64,000 bases of DNA, from contig NZ_JALAMS010000009.1 of the NCBI RefSeq assembly GCF_026790145.1, positions 1-64,000 on the forward strand, given 5' to 3'. A program made the position numbers and the translations under genes. How positions within the stretch are numbered: position 1 is the first letter of the stretch; the number at the start of each line of letters is the position of its first letter. Of the stretch, positions 33,831 through 42,679 are shown in pieces. Source of the DNA: Bacillus_I endophytica_A (GTDB taxonomy: Bacteria > Bacillota > Bacilli > Bacillales > Bacillaceae_H). Below the pieces are notes generated by a model. The model searched no databases. It saw only the letters and a list, made by a program, of their open reading frames with translations, and was not told where the DNA came from.

Positions 33831-35063
33831 ATGAAGAAAAAAGGGGTTATTGTTTTATCTTGTTTGTTTTTAGTATTTATTGTCGGATTTGCTTCATATC
33901 TCTTCTATAAGAAAGAAAATGCAGAAGAAGCTCCACAAGCTCTCGTAACAGAAAAGGAGTACACGCCAATTTATTCTGTTCCTTCTCCTTACACTGAAAG
34001 AGAAGTTAAAGGGTATTTAACTAAGAATACTGAGTATCGCAACTACATGGCATTTAACCAAGACTGGTGGCGAGTTGCTGTTGGAAACGACGTTGGCTAT
34101 GTTCCACGCAAGGAAACGAAAATAGCGAGTGCAACAGCTGTCAAAGATCAGTCGCTAACGAGCGCTTTTGAGGGAGAAACATTCTTAGTAAAAAAATCAA
34201 CTCCGATTTATCGCTCAATGTCTAAAACGTCTAAAAAAATTGGCGAATTTGATCAGCGTACTCAAATTGAAGCAAAAGATACAAATCAAGATTGGATGGA
34301 AGTGAACGTTGGCGGTCTTATCGGTTACATTCCAAAAGATAGTGTTGAAAAACAGAATGGCGTTCCTGTTCTTATGTATCATCACCTTTTAAAAGATGAG
34401 GAGAATCATAACTTCAGAGATGTTTCCACAACTATTACTCCTGAAGCCTTTGATGAACAAATGAAGTGGCTTCATGACAACGGCTATACTGCTATTACGC
34501 TCAAAGAATTAGAGCCTTACATACAAGGAAAAAAAGCGTTACCTGAAAAATCTGTTGTCATTACATTTGATGATGGGATTATTTCTTCGAGAGAGTATGC
34601 TTATCCTATTCTTAAAAAATATGGATTTAAAGCAGAAAACTTCATTATTACAGGTAGAATTTCAAAAGAAAGTAAACCATTCAATCCAGATCGATTAGAC
34701 TTTTTAAGCTATCAAGATATGGAGAAAATGAAGGATGTGTTCTCGTTTGGTTCTCACACAAATGCACTTCATTCAATGAATGAGGAGAATAAACGCGGGA
34801 TGATTACCCAACTTCCTTATGAGCAAGTGTTAGCAGACTTCAAACAAAGTAGACAAGCACTTCCATCTCACTCTGCATACTTTGCTTATCCTTTCGGACA
34901 CTTAAATGAGACATCTGTTCAAGCTGTCAAAGATGCAGGCTTTACCCTAGCCTTTACAACACAAAAAGGCTACGTCTTTCCTGGAGATAACCCACTGCTG
35001 CTTAACCGATTCGGCATCGGACCAGATATAACATTAGAAAAGTTTCAAGAGATTTTCAAATAA
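33831..35063 (+). CDS. Membrane-anchored polysaccharide deacetylase with SH3-like repeats
   Basis: A 410-residue exported protein. Order: N-terminal anchor or signal (VIVLSCLFLVFIVGFASYLF); two SH3-like units (about 45-95 and 110-160; the second contains STPIYRSMSKTSKKIGEFDQ); and a NodB/CE4 deacetylase domain from about 175. CE4 motifs: VPVLMYHHLLKDEEN, VVITFDDGIISSREYAYPIL with the catalytic Asp pair, FSFGSHTNALHSM with the two metal His, and YFAYPFGHLNETS. It probably removes N-acetyl groups from peptidoglycan or a wall polymer. TTTAGGAGTTT precedes the ATG. It is monocistronic. Confidence 0.9.
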   Translation: MKKKGVIVLSCLFLVFIVGFASYLFYKKENAEEAPQALVTEKEYTPIYSVPSPYTEREVKGYLTKNTEYRNYMAFNQDWWRVAVGNDVGYVPRKETKIASATAVKDQSLTSAFEGETFLVKKSTPIYRSMSKTSKKIGEFDQRTQIEAKDTNQDWMEVNVGGLIGYIPKDSVEKQNGVPVLMYHHLLKDEENHNFRDVSTTITPEAFDEQMKWLHDNGYTAITLKELEPYIQGKKALPEKSVVITFDDGIISSREYAYPILKKYGFKAENFIITGRISKESKPFNPDRLDFLSYQDMEKMKDVFSFGSHTNALHSMNEENKRGMITQLPYEQVLADFKQSRQALPSHSAYFAYPFGHLNETSVQAVKDAGFTLAFTTQKGYVFPGDNPLLLNRFGIGPDITLEKFQEIFK

Positions 35064-35097
35064 AAAAGATTCAGCATAACTGCTGAATCTTTTTTAT
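35064..35097. terminator. Bidirectional terminator
   Basis: AAAAGATTCAGCA and TGCTGAATCTTTT flank TAAC. It separates the deacetylase (+) from the ABC exporter (-). Confidence 0.88.
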
Positions 35098-36806
35098 TAT
35101 CCAAACTGTGCCTGGTGAAGACGGCTATATATTCCCTTTTCTCCTAGCAATCTATCGTGTGTTCCTTGTTCTGTTATACCACTTTTTGTGACCACCATAA
35201 TGCGATCTGCGTTTTTGATTGTAGCAAGACGATGAGCAATAACAAGAGTTGTGCGCCCTTTTGAAAGCTCATTTAACGCTTGTTGGATGGCAACTTCTGT
35301 TTCAGTATCAAGAGCAGAGGTTGCTTCATCTAAAATTAAAATTGGTGGGTTTTTAAGAAAAATTCGTGCAATAGCAAGGCGTTGTTTTTGACCGCCAGAA
35401 AGTTTTACTCCTCGCTCTCCAATAATCGTGTCAAGTCCGTCAGACTGATTTGAAATAAAGTCAGACAGCTGGGCTTTACGAGCTGCTTCTTCTATCTCTT
35501 CCTCTGTTGCGTCTAACTTACCATAGCTTAAATTCTCCCGAATCGTACCTGAGAAAAGGAAAACATCTTGCTGCACAATGCCAATTTGGCTACGCAGTGA
35601 TTGAAGAGTAAAGTCCCGAATGTCTACGCCATCAATTGTAATTTGCCCTTCTTCAATCTCATAAAAACGAGGAAGCAAGCTGCACAAAGTTGTTTTTCCT
35701 GCTCCTGATGGACCTACAAACGCAACTGTCTCACCCTCTTTAATAGAAAGGGTTAGGCCATTTAAGACTCTTTCCATATTTTTGTATCGAAATGCAACGT
35801 TTTCGTAACGGATTTCTCCTTTTACCGTCATATCTTTAGCGTGCTCTGCATCAACGATATCAGGATGTGTATCCATGATTTCAGTATAACGCTTGAACCC
35901 GGCAATTCCTTTTGGATAACTTTCGATCACCGCATTAATTTTTTGAATTGGTCCTATTAAAATATTAGAAAGGAGAAGAAACGCAACAAACTCTCCATAT
36001 GTAAGCTGACCTTTTATAACGAAAAGCGTTCCAAACAAAAGAGTAAAGAGTGTTACAGTGCGCATAAGCATGTAGTTGGCCATAATATTTTGAGCCATAA
36101 TTTTATAAGATTGAAGCTTTGTTTGGCGATAGCGTTCATTGTTTACTTCAAAGCGTTTTTGTTCATGTTCTTCATTTGCAAATGCTTTTACAACGCGAAT
36201 GCCTCCAATGCTATCCTCTACGCGGGCATTAATATCCCCTACATCACTAAACATTTTACGGAACGTTTTTGTCATCTTTTTGTTAAAGTGAATAGCACAA
36301 ATCATTAAAAATGGGATAACGATAAAAGAAAGTACAGCAAGTTTCCAATTAATCGTAAGCATAATTCCAAATGCGCCTAGAAGCGTCATAATAGCGACAA
36401 ATACATCCTCAGGTCCATGATGGGCAACTTCCCCGATCTCTTCTAGGTCTTTTGTCAGCCTTGAAATCGAATGTCCTGTTTTATTTTCGTCATAGTAGCT
36501 AAAAGAGAGCTTTTGCATGTGACCAAAAAGCTTTCTTCTCATATCTGTTTCGATATTAATACCAAGTTTATGTCCCCAAAAAGTTACAATGTACTGAAGA
36601 CCTGTATTAAGAAGATAAATAGCCAAAAGACCTAAACATGCCAATGAGATAACAGTCCAGTTTTCCATAGGAAGTAAACGATCAATCACTTCATTTACAG
36701 CAATCGGAAAAGCAAGCTCTAAAATCCCAACAAAAACAGCACATGAAAAATCAAGGATGAAAAGTTTCTTATATGGTTTATAGTATGAAAAAAAACGTTT
36801 TAACAC
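35097..36806 (-). CDS. ABC exporter half-transporter (fused TMD-NBD)
   Basis: A 569-residue half-transporter that works as a homodimer or heterodimer. Six helices lie in residues 1-320 and the nucleotide-binding domain follows. Motifs: Walker A GPSGAGKTT, Q-loop IGIVQQDVFLFSGTIRENLS, signature LSGGQKQRLAIARI, Walker B ILILDEATSALD and switch VIAHRLATIKNADRIMVV. It resembles B. subtilis YgaD/BmrA-type exporters. A Fur-box-like palindrome lies 37-57 bp upstream of the start, so iron repression and export of an iron-linked small molecule such as a siderophore are possible (inference). Confidence 0.87.
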   Translation of the reverse strand: MLKRFFSYYKPYKKLFILDFSCAVFVGILELAFPIAVNEVIDRLLPMENWTVISLACLGLLAIYLLNTGLQYIVTFWGHKLGINIETDMRRKLFGHMQKLSFSYYDENKTGHSISRLTKDLEEIGEVAHHGPEDVFVAIMTLLGAFGIMLTINWKLAVLSFIVIPFLMICAIHFNKKMTKTFRKMFSDVGDINARVEDSIGGIRVVKAFANEEHEQKRFEVNNERYRQTKLQSYKIMAQNIMANYMLMRTVTLFTLLFGTLFVIKGQLTYGEFVAFLLLSNILIGPIQKINAVIESYPKGIAGFKRYTEIMDTHPDIVDAEHAKDMTVKGEIRYENVAFRYKNMERVLNGLTLSIKEGETVAFVGPSGAGKTTLCSLLPRFYEIEEGQITIDGVDIRDFTLQSLRSQIGIVQQDVFLFSGTIRENLSYGKLDATEEEIEEAARKAQLSDFISNQSDGLDTIIGERGVKLSGGQKQRLAIARIFLKNPPILILDEATSALDTETEVAIQQALNELSKGRTTLVIAHRLATIKNADRIMVVTKSGITEQGTHDRLLGEKGIYSRLHQAQFG

Positions 36807-36842
36807 CTTTTTCCTCCCTTATCATTATAGTATAACTCCATA

Positions 36843-36863
36843 CAATGATAATGATTATCATTG
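36843..36863. promoter_or_regulatory. Fur box
   Basis: CAATGATAA-TGA-TTATCATTG is a perfect 9-bp inverted repeat. It carries the TGATAAT/ATTATCA halves (overlapping at the centre) of the Bacillus Fur consensus. It lies between the divergent ABC exporter and MFS exporter genes: 37 bp from the former's start and 116 bp from the latter's. Confidence 0.8.
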
Positions 36864-36979
36864 TGTTTTACAAGCTTTTTTTATCTCTTTTCTCTCCCTT
36901 ATCTTGAATTCCTTTTCATTTGTGCCTATCATAAAGAGTAGCTTTTCTATTTTACATATTTTGAAAGGAGGATTTTTTT

Positions 36980-38203
36980 ATGGGAACTACTGTTGCTGCA
37001 CCAAAACCGGATAACATAGAAAAAATAACAGTGTACAACATTTTATTTATTATTGGACTTTGTCATTTATTAAATGATGCCTTACAAGCTGTTATCCCTG
37101 CTATGTTTCCAATTTTAGAAAGATCAATGGGATTGACATTCACACAACTTGGACTTATTTCTTTTACCCTTAACATGGTTTCTTCTGTCATGCAGCCTGT
37201 TGTAGGGCTTTATACAGACAAGAAGCCGATCCCTTATGCTCTGCCACTTGGGCTTACAAGCAGTATGCTTGGCATGTTTTTTCTTGCTTTTGCTCCTTCA
37301 TTTGAAACTATTTTACTTTGTGTATTTTTTATCGGGCTTGGATCTGCAATTTTTCATCCAGAAGGTTCGCGTGTAGCCTACATGGCAGCTGGAAATAGAC
37401 GCGGGCTTGCTCAATCTATTTATCAAGTTGGAGGAAATTCAGGGCAAGCGCTTGCTCCTCTAATGACAGCCCTTGTGCTAGCAAAGCTTGGGCAAGGTGG
37501 AGCTGCTTGGTTTACAATCTTTGGCGGGGTGGCCGTTGCTCTACTTTTTTATATTGCTAGATGGTATAGTTCACGCCTTGTTATGTATACGCCGAAGAAG
37601 CGAAAAGCACAGCGCCAGATGAATGTAGAATCTAAAAAGGCAATTAAAGGCGCATTACTTATTATTATTTTTCTCATCTTTGCCCGTTCTTGGTATATTA
37701 GTGCTATTTCTAATTTTTATGCTTTTTATACGATTCAAAACTATGAAGCAAGTATCTCTGAATCTCAAAGCTATATTTTTCTTTTTCTTCTCATGGGAGC
37801 CGTTGGGACATTTTTAGGCGGACCTCTTGCAGATCGTTTCGGCAAAAGAAACGTGATTTTATTTTCAATGCTTGGAACCGTTCCATTCTCACTTTCCCTC
37901 CCATACGTCAGTCCGCTCTTAGCTTACTTTTTTCTAGCTCTCATTGGGCTCGTTTTAATGTCTAGCTTTTCTGTAACTGTTGTATATGCACAAGAACTTG
38001 TGCCAGGGAAAATTGGTACAATGTCCGGATTAACCGTTGGATTGGCATTTGGAATGGGAGCTATTGGTGGCGTTGCTTTAGGGTTTTTTATTGATAAAAT
38101 AGGTCTTAATCCAACGATCATTAGCGTAGGTTTCCTCCCTATCCTTGGATTTTTAACGTTTCTTCTTCCAAAAGATGAACGGATCCAAGAGTGGTATAAA
38201 TAA
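36980..38203 (+). CDS. MFS transporter, fosmidomycin-resistance (Fsr) family
   Basis: A 407-residue MFS protein with 12 predicted helices. FIIGLCHLLNDALQAVIPAM in helix 1 and GLGSAIFHPEGSRVAYMAAG in the N-terminal half are characteristic of the Fsr/YfnC group. GGNSGQALAPLMTALVLAKL and GPLADRFGKRNVILFSMLGT (motif A repeat) also fit. AAAGGAGG precedes the ATG. Because the Fur box lies in the shared promoter region, it may be an iron-regulated exporter, possibly of a siderophore or iron, rather than a drug pump (inference). Confidence 0.87.
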   Translation: MGTTVAAPKPDNIEKITVYNILFIIGLCHLLNDALQAVIPAMFPILERSMGLTFTQLGLISFTLNMVSSVMQPVVGLYTDKKPIPYALPLGLTSSMLGMFFLAFAPSFETILLCVFFIGLGSAIFHPEGSRVAYMAAGNRRGLAQSIYQVGGNSGQALAPLMTALVLAKLGQGGAAWFTIFGGVAVALLFYIARWYSSRLVMYTPKKRKAQRQMNVESKKAIKGALLIIIFLIFARSWYISAISNFYAFYTIQNYEASISESQSYIFLFLLMGAVGTFLGGPLADRFGKRNVILFSMLGTVPFSLSLPYVSPLLAYFFLALIGLVLMSSFSVTVVYAQELVPGKIGTMSGLTVGLAFGMGAIGGVALGFFIDKIGLNPTIISVGFLPILGFLTFLLPKDERIQEWYK

Positions 38204-38261
38204 GGGTCACGTACAGCTTTGATTTATGATATGATAAAAAAAAAGCTAAGGAGAAACTTGT

Positions 38262-38399
38262 ATGAGACCTTTACAAATATCGGCTGAAACAGCTCAAAAA
38301 CTAGCACAGTCGCTGAATATGCCGCTTGAGCAAATTATGCATATGCCACAGCATATTCTACTTGCAAAGCTTGCGGAAATGCAAAAAGAAGAACAATAA
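38262..38399 (+). CDS. yycC: YycC family small protein
   Basis: A 45-residue protein reading MRPLQISAETAQKLAQSLNM and ending KLAEMQKEEQ. The PLQISAETAxKLA and HMPQHILLxKLAE segments are as I remember B. subtilis YycC. It is a short helical protein of unknown function. ATG behind AAGGAGAA. A terminator follows six bases after the stop, so it is its own unit or the tail of the MFS transcript (58 bp gap). Confidence 0.85.
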   Translation: MRPLQISAETAQKLAQSLNMPLEQIMHMPQHILLAKLAEMQKEEQ

Positions 38400-38404
38400 A
38401 AACA

Positions 38405-38436
38405 AAAGGCAGAAGAAACTCTTCTGCCTTTTTATA
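38405..38436. terminator. Terminator between yycC and a small gene
   Basis: AAAGGCAGAAGA and TCTTCTGCCTTT flank AAC, followed by TTATAAT. It serves genes on both strands. Confidence 0.87.
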
Positions 38437-38439
38437 ATA

Positions 38440-38604
38440 CTATCTTTTTTTAGATTGCTGCTTTTCTTCCAATAAATCAATAAAGCGATGAATCTTCTCG
38501 CTTGTTTGTTTCACATCGCTTTCTTTTGCTGAAGACGTCATTTCCTCTATCATATTTGAAAGCTGCTCTCGTTCTTGTTCTGTTAGCATTGTCCAATCTG
38601 CCAC
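38440..38604 (-). CDS. Small acidic helical protein, unknown function
   Basis: A 54-residue frame from GTG at 38604 with AGGAGGGATACA ahead of it, an excellent ribosome binding site. The product is predicted helical and charged: ADWTMLTEQEREQLSNMIEE, then KQTSEKIHRFIDLLEEKQQ and a basic end SKKR. It is convergent with yycC and shares its terminator. I do not recognise the family. Confidence 0.65.
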   Translation of the reverse strand: MADWTMLTEQEREQLSNMIEEMTSSAKESDVKQTSEKIHRFIDLLEEKQQSKKR

Positions 38605-38974
38605 TGTATCCCTCCTGATATCTTTCCCTTTAAAAATAGATTATTTTTCTCTCTTTATAGCAAACTTTTCTTTCTAGAGCCTCTTCCAATAGACGGTTCT
38701 TTTCCGCTTATAAAGTGCTTTTTCCCCATCTTTCCTATTGTACAAATATCATCTTAGGAGAGCAAAATAAATTTTTTTAATAGAAAAGGTTTATTCTATG
38801 AAAGATTCGGTTATTACTGATAACAGGTTATCATAAAAACATATCATGCTTCATGTATAACCAAACTAATTTTTTATTTTAAACAATTTCTCTTGTGTAG
38901 AAGAGATGATGCTTGTAAAATGTTTCATATAAAGGATATTTCTACACAAAAGCTAAAATGAAGAGGTGTTTAGT
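38605..38974. promoter_or_regulatory. Upstream region of hup with two inverted repeats
   Basis: A 370-bp gene-free stretch. It contains the palindrome TGATAAC-AG-GTTATCA (38818-38833), which could be an operator. It also contains a 10-bp perfect inverted repeat TTGTGTAGAA (38893-38902) / TTCTACACAA (38940-38949) with a 37-nt spacer, just upstream of the HU ribosome binding site. The second could fold in the mRNA leader. The HU promoter itself is not clear to me. Confidence 0.5.
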
Positions 38975-39247
38975 GTGAATAAAACAGATTTAATTAATGC
39001 AGTAGCTGAAAAAGCAGAACTAAGCAAAAAAGATGCAACAAAAGCTCTTGATGCTTTGTTTGACACAATTTCATCAACATTATCAAAAGAAGAGAAAATT
39101 CAGCTCATTGGCTTCGGTACATTTGAAGTACGTGAGCGCTCAGCTCGTACAGGCCGTAACCCACAAACAGGAGAAGAAATTCAAATCCCAGCTTCAAAAG
39201 TACCTGCCTTTAAAGCAGGGAAAGAGTTAAAAGAAGCTGTTAAGTAA
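38975..39247 (+). CDS. hup: DNA-binding protein HU
   Basis: A 90-residue HU-type histone-like protein, the normal length. N-terminal helices MNKTDLINAVAEKAELSKKD, then IQLIGFGTFEVRERSARTGR, and the DNA-clasping arm RNPQTGEEIQIPASKVPAFK are all intact. It bends DNA non-specifically and compacts the nucleoid. The start is GTG at 38975, five bases after GAGGTG; an in-frame GTG at 38966 overlaps that site. It may be a second HU copy, since the normal B. subtilis hbs context (next to folE) is absent here. Confidence 0.93.
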   Translation: MNKTDLINAVAEKAELSKKDATKALDALFDTISSTLSKEEKIQLIGFGTFEVRERSARTGRNPQTGEEIQIPASKVPAFKAGKELKEAVK

Positions 39248-39265
39248 ACAAAAAATGTCACTACA

Positions 39266-39301
39266 AAGGAGTCGCCTTCTCATTGAGAAGGCGACTTTTT
39301 T
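39266..39301 (+). terminator. Terminator of hup
   Basis: AGTCGCCTTCTC and GAGAAGGCGACT flank ATT, followed by seven Ts. Confidence 0.92.
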
Positions 39302-39319
39302 TCCTACCTAACACCTAAC

Positions 39320-40189
39320 CTATACGTTCCATGCACCAGAAGCAATATGTTCGACATATCCACCAACTTCGATATGAAATTTCTCATCCTTTTTTACTTT
39401 TACAAACAAAAGAGAAGGTCTTCCTATCTCATACCCTTGTTCGACCGTCATAGATATAGAGCTTTCCCCAAAATAGCTGTGGTAGACGCAGTAGGCACCA
39501 AGACAGCCATTAGCACTTCCTGTCGCTGGATCTTCTGGGACTCCATAGTAAGAGCAAAAATCACGAGCATGCAGCGTATTCCCTTCTACTGTTTCAGGAC
39601 AAAATACCATGATTGCTTTTACTTCTCTATCTTTTATCATTTCAAAATAAGATCTTTCGTTCACAACAATGTTTTTAACGGTTTGTAGTGTTTTAATAGG
39701 AGCAATAATGACAGGTAGTCCTGTTGAAACTTCTTGAACAGGATATGTATCACAAAGCTCTTCTGTCCCTATATTTAAAACAGCAGCAGCTTCTTCTTTT
39801 TCAATCGTTGCCCCAAATGTTGGTTCGTTTTGGAGCATAAAAACTTTTCCATCCTCTTCAAATGTAACTGAAATTGGGCCAATTTTGTAACGCAAGGTAA
39901 TATTTTTCACATCTTCTTCTAATAAATGTTGTCTAATAATATGTGCTGTTCCTAATGTGGGATGACCTGCAAATGGAACCTCTTCTGTTGGGGTAAAAAT
40001 CCTTACGTCCCACGCTCCATCCCTTTCTTTATCATCCAAAATAAAAGTTGTTTCAGAGAAATTCACTTCTTTTGCAATCTTCTGCATCTCTTCTGTTGAT
40101 AAATGACGAGCATTTTCAAAAACAGCAAGCTGATTTCCGCTGTAGCGCCCTTTTGAAAATACATCAACAATATGAAATTTAAGGGTCAT
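39320..40189 (-). CDS. PhzF family isomerase-like protein
   Basis: A 289-residue protein of the diaminopimelate-epimerase-fold PhzF family. DVFSKGRYSGNQLAVFENA opens the protein. The catalytic Glu is in VNFSETTFIL near residue 46, followed by RIFTPTEEVPFAGHPTLGTA; the second half has YYGVPEDPATGSANGCLGAY. PhzF itself isomerises a phenazine precursor, but most relatives, including this lone gene, have unknown substrates. No phenazine genes are nearby. The ATG follows AAAGGAGGACG. Confidence 0.9.
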   Translation of the reverse strand: MTLKFHIVDVFSKGRYSGNQLAVFENARHLSTEEMQKIAKEVNFSETTFILDDKERDGAWDVRIFTPTEEVPFAGHPTLGTAHIIRQHLLEEDVKNITLRYKIGPISVTFEEDGKVFMLQNEPTFGATIEKEEAAAVLNIGTEELCDTYPVQEVSTGLPVIIAPIKTLQTVKNIVVNERSYFEMIKDREVKAIMVFCPETVEGNTLHARDFCSYYGVPEDPATGSANGCLGAYCVYHSYFGESSISMTVEQGYEIGRPSLLFVKVKKDEKFHIEVGGYVEHIASGAWNV

Positions 40190-40311
40190 TACACGTCCTC
40201 CTTTTTATAAATTTTACCATATCCTATTAAAATATATATTTGTTAGTTTTCGAGTCTCATGCTTCAGGTTGCTGTTATTTACTAGTTACAATAAGAACGT
40301 CAGCAACTTAT

Positions 40312-40358
40312 AAAAAGAGCTAATTTCCCAGCTCTATATCAGAAATTAGCTCTTTTTA
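40312..40358. terminator. Terminator of the lnr-like ABC operon
   Basis: AAAAAGAGCTAATTTC and GAAATTAGCTCTTTTT pair perfectly (16 bp) around a 14-nt loop. Confidence 0.88.
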
Positions 40359-40397
40359 TTCTTTTAACTTCTTTGATTATAGGCAAGACAAGTTTTG

Positions 40398-41537
40398 TTA
40401 AACAAACGTTCTTACACTTTTATTTCGACTAAATTTATAGATAGCAATCAAAAAGAAAGCAATCCCAAATGAAAACAGCACAATAAAATTCATATACAAA
40501 TCTTCTAATCCTCTTCCTTCTTGAAATGATGTAATAGTTTCTAATACCCATTTTTGTGGAAGAAAGTCAGCAATTTTCTGAATAGAATCTGGCATGACTT
40601 CAATAGGCCAAAAGCAGCCTGATAGCATGCATGTAGGAATAAGTACGGCATTTTGTAAAGCAGGTGCTGCAGAAGTTGAATTTACAAAGGAAATGAGCGC
40701 TAATGAAAGCCCGACGGAAACAAAAGAGAATAAGAACATAAGAGAAAAAAGTTTCCAGGACGGCATTCCGTAATCAATGTGAAAAACAGCTTTCATAACG
40801 GTTAACGTTAAGATAACCTGTACGCTCATCACAATCATATTTACAATAATATTTGCTGCTACATACTGTCTTGCTGTAATAGGAGCTGCCGTAATTCTAT
40901 AATAAGTTCTCGTCTCTTTCTCTTTTAAAATAAGCAGTGATAGTGACATAGCAAAGGACAACATGATGACAATTAGAAAACCAATGGAGCTGTACGTCAT
41001 TTGCTTATACTGAGATGTGTTTTCAAGAGCTGCAGCTGTGACCCTAACTTCAGAGTTCTGATAGCGGTTATAAACAAGCTGAAACTCTTCATTACCCTCT
41101 GTTCCACGCGCAATTGAAGCCACATTATCAATATAACTAGAAAGATAGCTTTTTACAAAAGCCGTCGCTTCTTCTCCTTTAAGAGATACAAGCTCAACCC
41201 CTTCTGGTTTTCCTCTTTTAACACTTTCTTCAAATCCGCTTTTAAAAATAACAATAAGATCTTTTTCTCCTGCTGTTAGAGATTCCTCTTGTTGTTTAAT
41301 TGAAATTTTTTCAACATTCGTATTTTCTAGCCCTTTTAAAAACGAGAAAGTGTCTTTTGTAAGTCCGCTTTTATCTTCATCAACAACGCCAATTCGGATG
41401 TCCGGATTGGCACTTCCATGTATAACCGTTGATAAAATAATCCCTGCAAGAGGAATAAACAAATATAAAAGAAGACCTCCTTTCATATTTAACAAGCTTT
41501 TTATAATATTTTTTATAATCCATCCTGTTTCTTTCAC
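40398..41537 (-). CDS. lnrN: ABC-2 permease, LnrN-like
   Basis: A 379-residue ABC-2 type permease. One N-terminal helix (LLLYLFIPLAGIILSTVIHG) is followed by an extracytoplasmic domain of about 140 residues and five C-terminal helices, with NAVLIPTCMLSGCFWPIEVM near 300. The layout and its place after ATPase and a sister permease match the LnrLMN (YfiLMN) transporter, which gives B. subtilis resistance to linearmycin and other amphipathic polyenes. The start directly follows the stop of the preceding gene. The assignment to Lnr rather than another ABC-2 system is by context and remembered similarity. Confidence 0.78.
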   Translation of the reverse strand: MKETGWIIKNIIKSLLNMKGGLLLYLFIPLAGIILSTVIHGSANPDIRIGVVDEDKSGLTKDTFSFLKGLENTNVEKISIKQQEESLTAGEKDLIVIFKSGFEESVKRGKPEGVELVSLKGEEATAFVKSYLSSYIDNVASIARGTEGNEEFQLVYNRYQNSEVRVTAAALENTSQYKQMTYSSIGFLIVIMLSFAMSLSLLILKEKETRTYYRITAAPITARQYVAANIIVNMIVMSVQVILTLTVMKAVFHIDYGMPSWKLFSLMFLFSFVSVGLSLALISFVNSTSAAPALQNAVLIPTCMLSGCFWPIEVMPDSIQKIADFLPQKWVLETITSFQEGRGLEDLYMNFIVLFSFGIAFFLIAIYKFSRNKSVRTFV

Positions 41538-42662
41538 TTATAGTCCCTCCCGTCTCTGCAAAGCAAAAATAGTGATTAAAATAAGCAGTAAAGCGATCCC
41601 TATATTACTAAAGAGAACAGTGAAAGCTGTGTCAAAACTTCCAGCATATATAACATCTAAAATTCCTTTATTTGCCCAATGAAGGGGAGAAAGATTTACG
41701 ATAAGATGCAAAAATGTGCCCTTTTCTGCTGTGAAAGGAAAATATGCTCCTCCAAAAAAGTTAGCGAGCTGTACAAAGACAATGGAAATAACGCTTGTTG
41801 TTTGAGGGGTTTTAGCAATATAGCTAATACAAATTCCTAAACTGACGGCTAGAAATACTTCCGTAGCTAAAAGGAGGAAAATAAGAAAAAGATGATCCCC
41901 CCAATTCGCTTTAAAAATGTATTTACTAAATAAAATAACTGCTAAGAGGAACATCATATTCACTACTAAATTCCCTAAAACCTTGCCAACGAAAATTTCA
42001 AACTTGCTAATTGGTGAAGATAGAAGTCTGTCACTCGTATGAAGCACTGTTTCTCCTCTTAAAAGATGAAAACTATGAAACAAGCTAAAAAATGCTGTCA
42101 TTGTTGTCATCACAACAGCGTAGTAATCCATCGCATTTGGCTTATCTGGTGAGTTTAGTGACCTTTCTTTCATGTAGTCACTGTTGCTTGCTGTTATAGC
42201 TTCTTCTATTCCTTTAGGATTTATTTTAGCTACTTCATATACAGCATTATATCGATCTACGAAATTTTGCATAATAGCTTGAACAACGCTTTGTTCAACA
42301 GAAGCAGTGCTATTTTTATAAATTTTCACCTCTTTTGAGTGAAGTTCAATATAAGCTGTATATTCCCCCTTCCTTATCGCTTCTTTTCCATCTAATCTTC
42401 CCTTTGCTTCCTTAAAAGATAGATCATTTTCTTTCTCCATTTCTTTTATAAAACTTTTAAAACTTTCGGTAAATTCACTGTCTCCTTTACTTTTATACAG
42501 AACGTTCACCTCATTAATAGATACATCTTTTGAAAACGCTCCTGAAAGAGCTGTTCCTAAAATAAACATAAGACCAATCGGAAGAGCGAGATAAAAAAGA
42601 AACATTTGTTTATCTCGACAGTAGCTTTTTACTTCCTTTACCATCAGATTGATTATCCTCAT
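41538..42662 (-). CDS. lnrM: ABC-2 permease, LnrM-like
   Basis: A 374-residue permease with the same plan as its downstream sister: N-terminal helix FYLALPIGLMFILGTALSGA, an extracytoplasmic domain, then five helices including FVQLANFFGGAYFPFTAEKG. It forms the heteromeric channel with the 40398-41537 product, driven by the ATPase encoded 17 bp upstream. The role would be removal of membrane-active compounds. Confidence 0.78.
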   Translation of the reverse strand: MRIINLMVKEVKSYCRDKQMFLFYLALPIGLMFILGTALSGAFSKDVSINEVNVLYKSKGDSEFTESFKSFIKEMEKENDLSFKEAKGRLDGKEAIRKGEYTAYIELHSKEVKIYKNSTASVEQSVVQAIMQNFVDRYNAVYEVAKINPKGIEEAITASNSDYMKERSLNSPDKPNAMDYYAVVMTTMTAFFSLFHSFHLLRGETVLHTSDRLLSSPISKFEIFVGKVLGNLVVNMMFLLAVILFSKYIFKANWGDHLFLIFLLLATEVFLAVSLGICISYIAKTPQTTSVISIVFVQLANFFGGAYFPFTAEKGTFLHLIVNLSPLHWANKGILDVIYAGSFDTAFTVLFSNIGIALLLILITIFALQRREGL

Positions 42663-42679
42663 AAATCCTCCCTCCTTTC

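Noticed and set aside
39320..40189. Phenazine biosynthesis cluster
   Set aside because: Only a lone PhzF homologue is present; such genes are common without any phenazine pathway.
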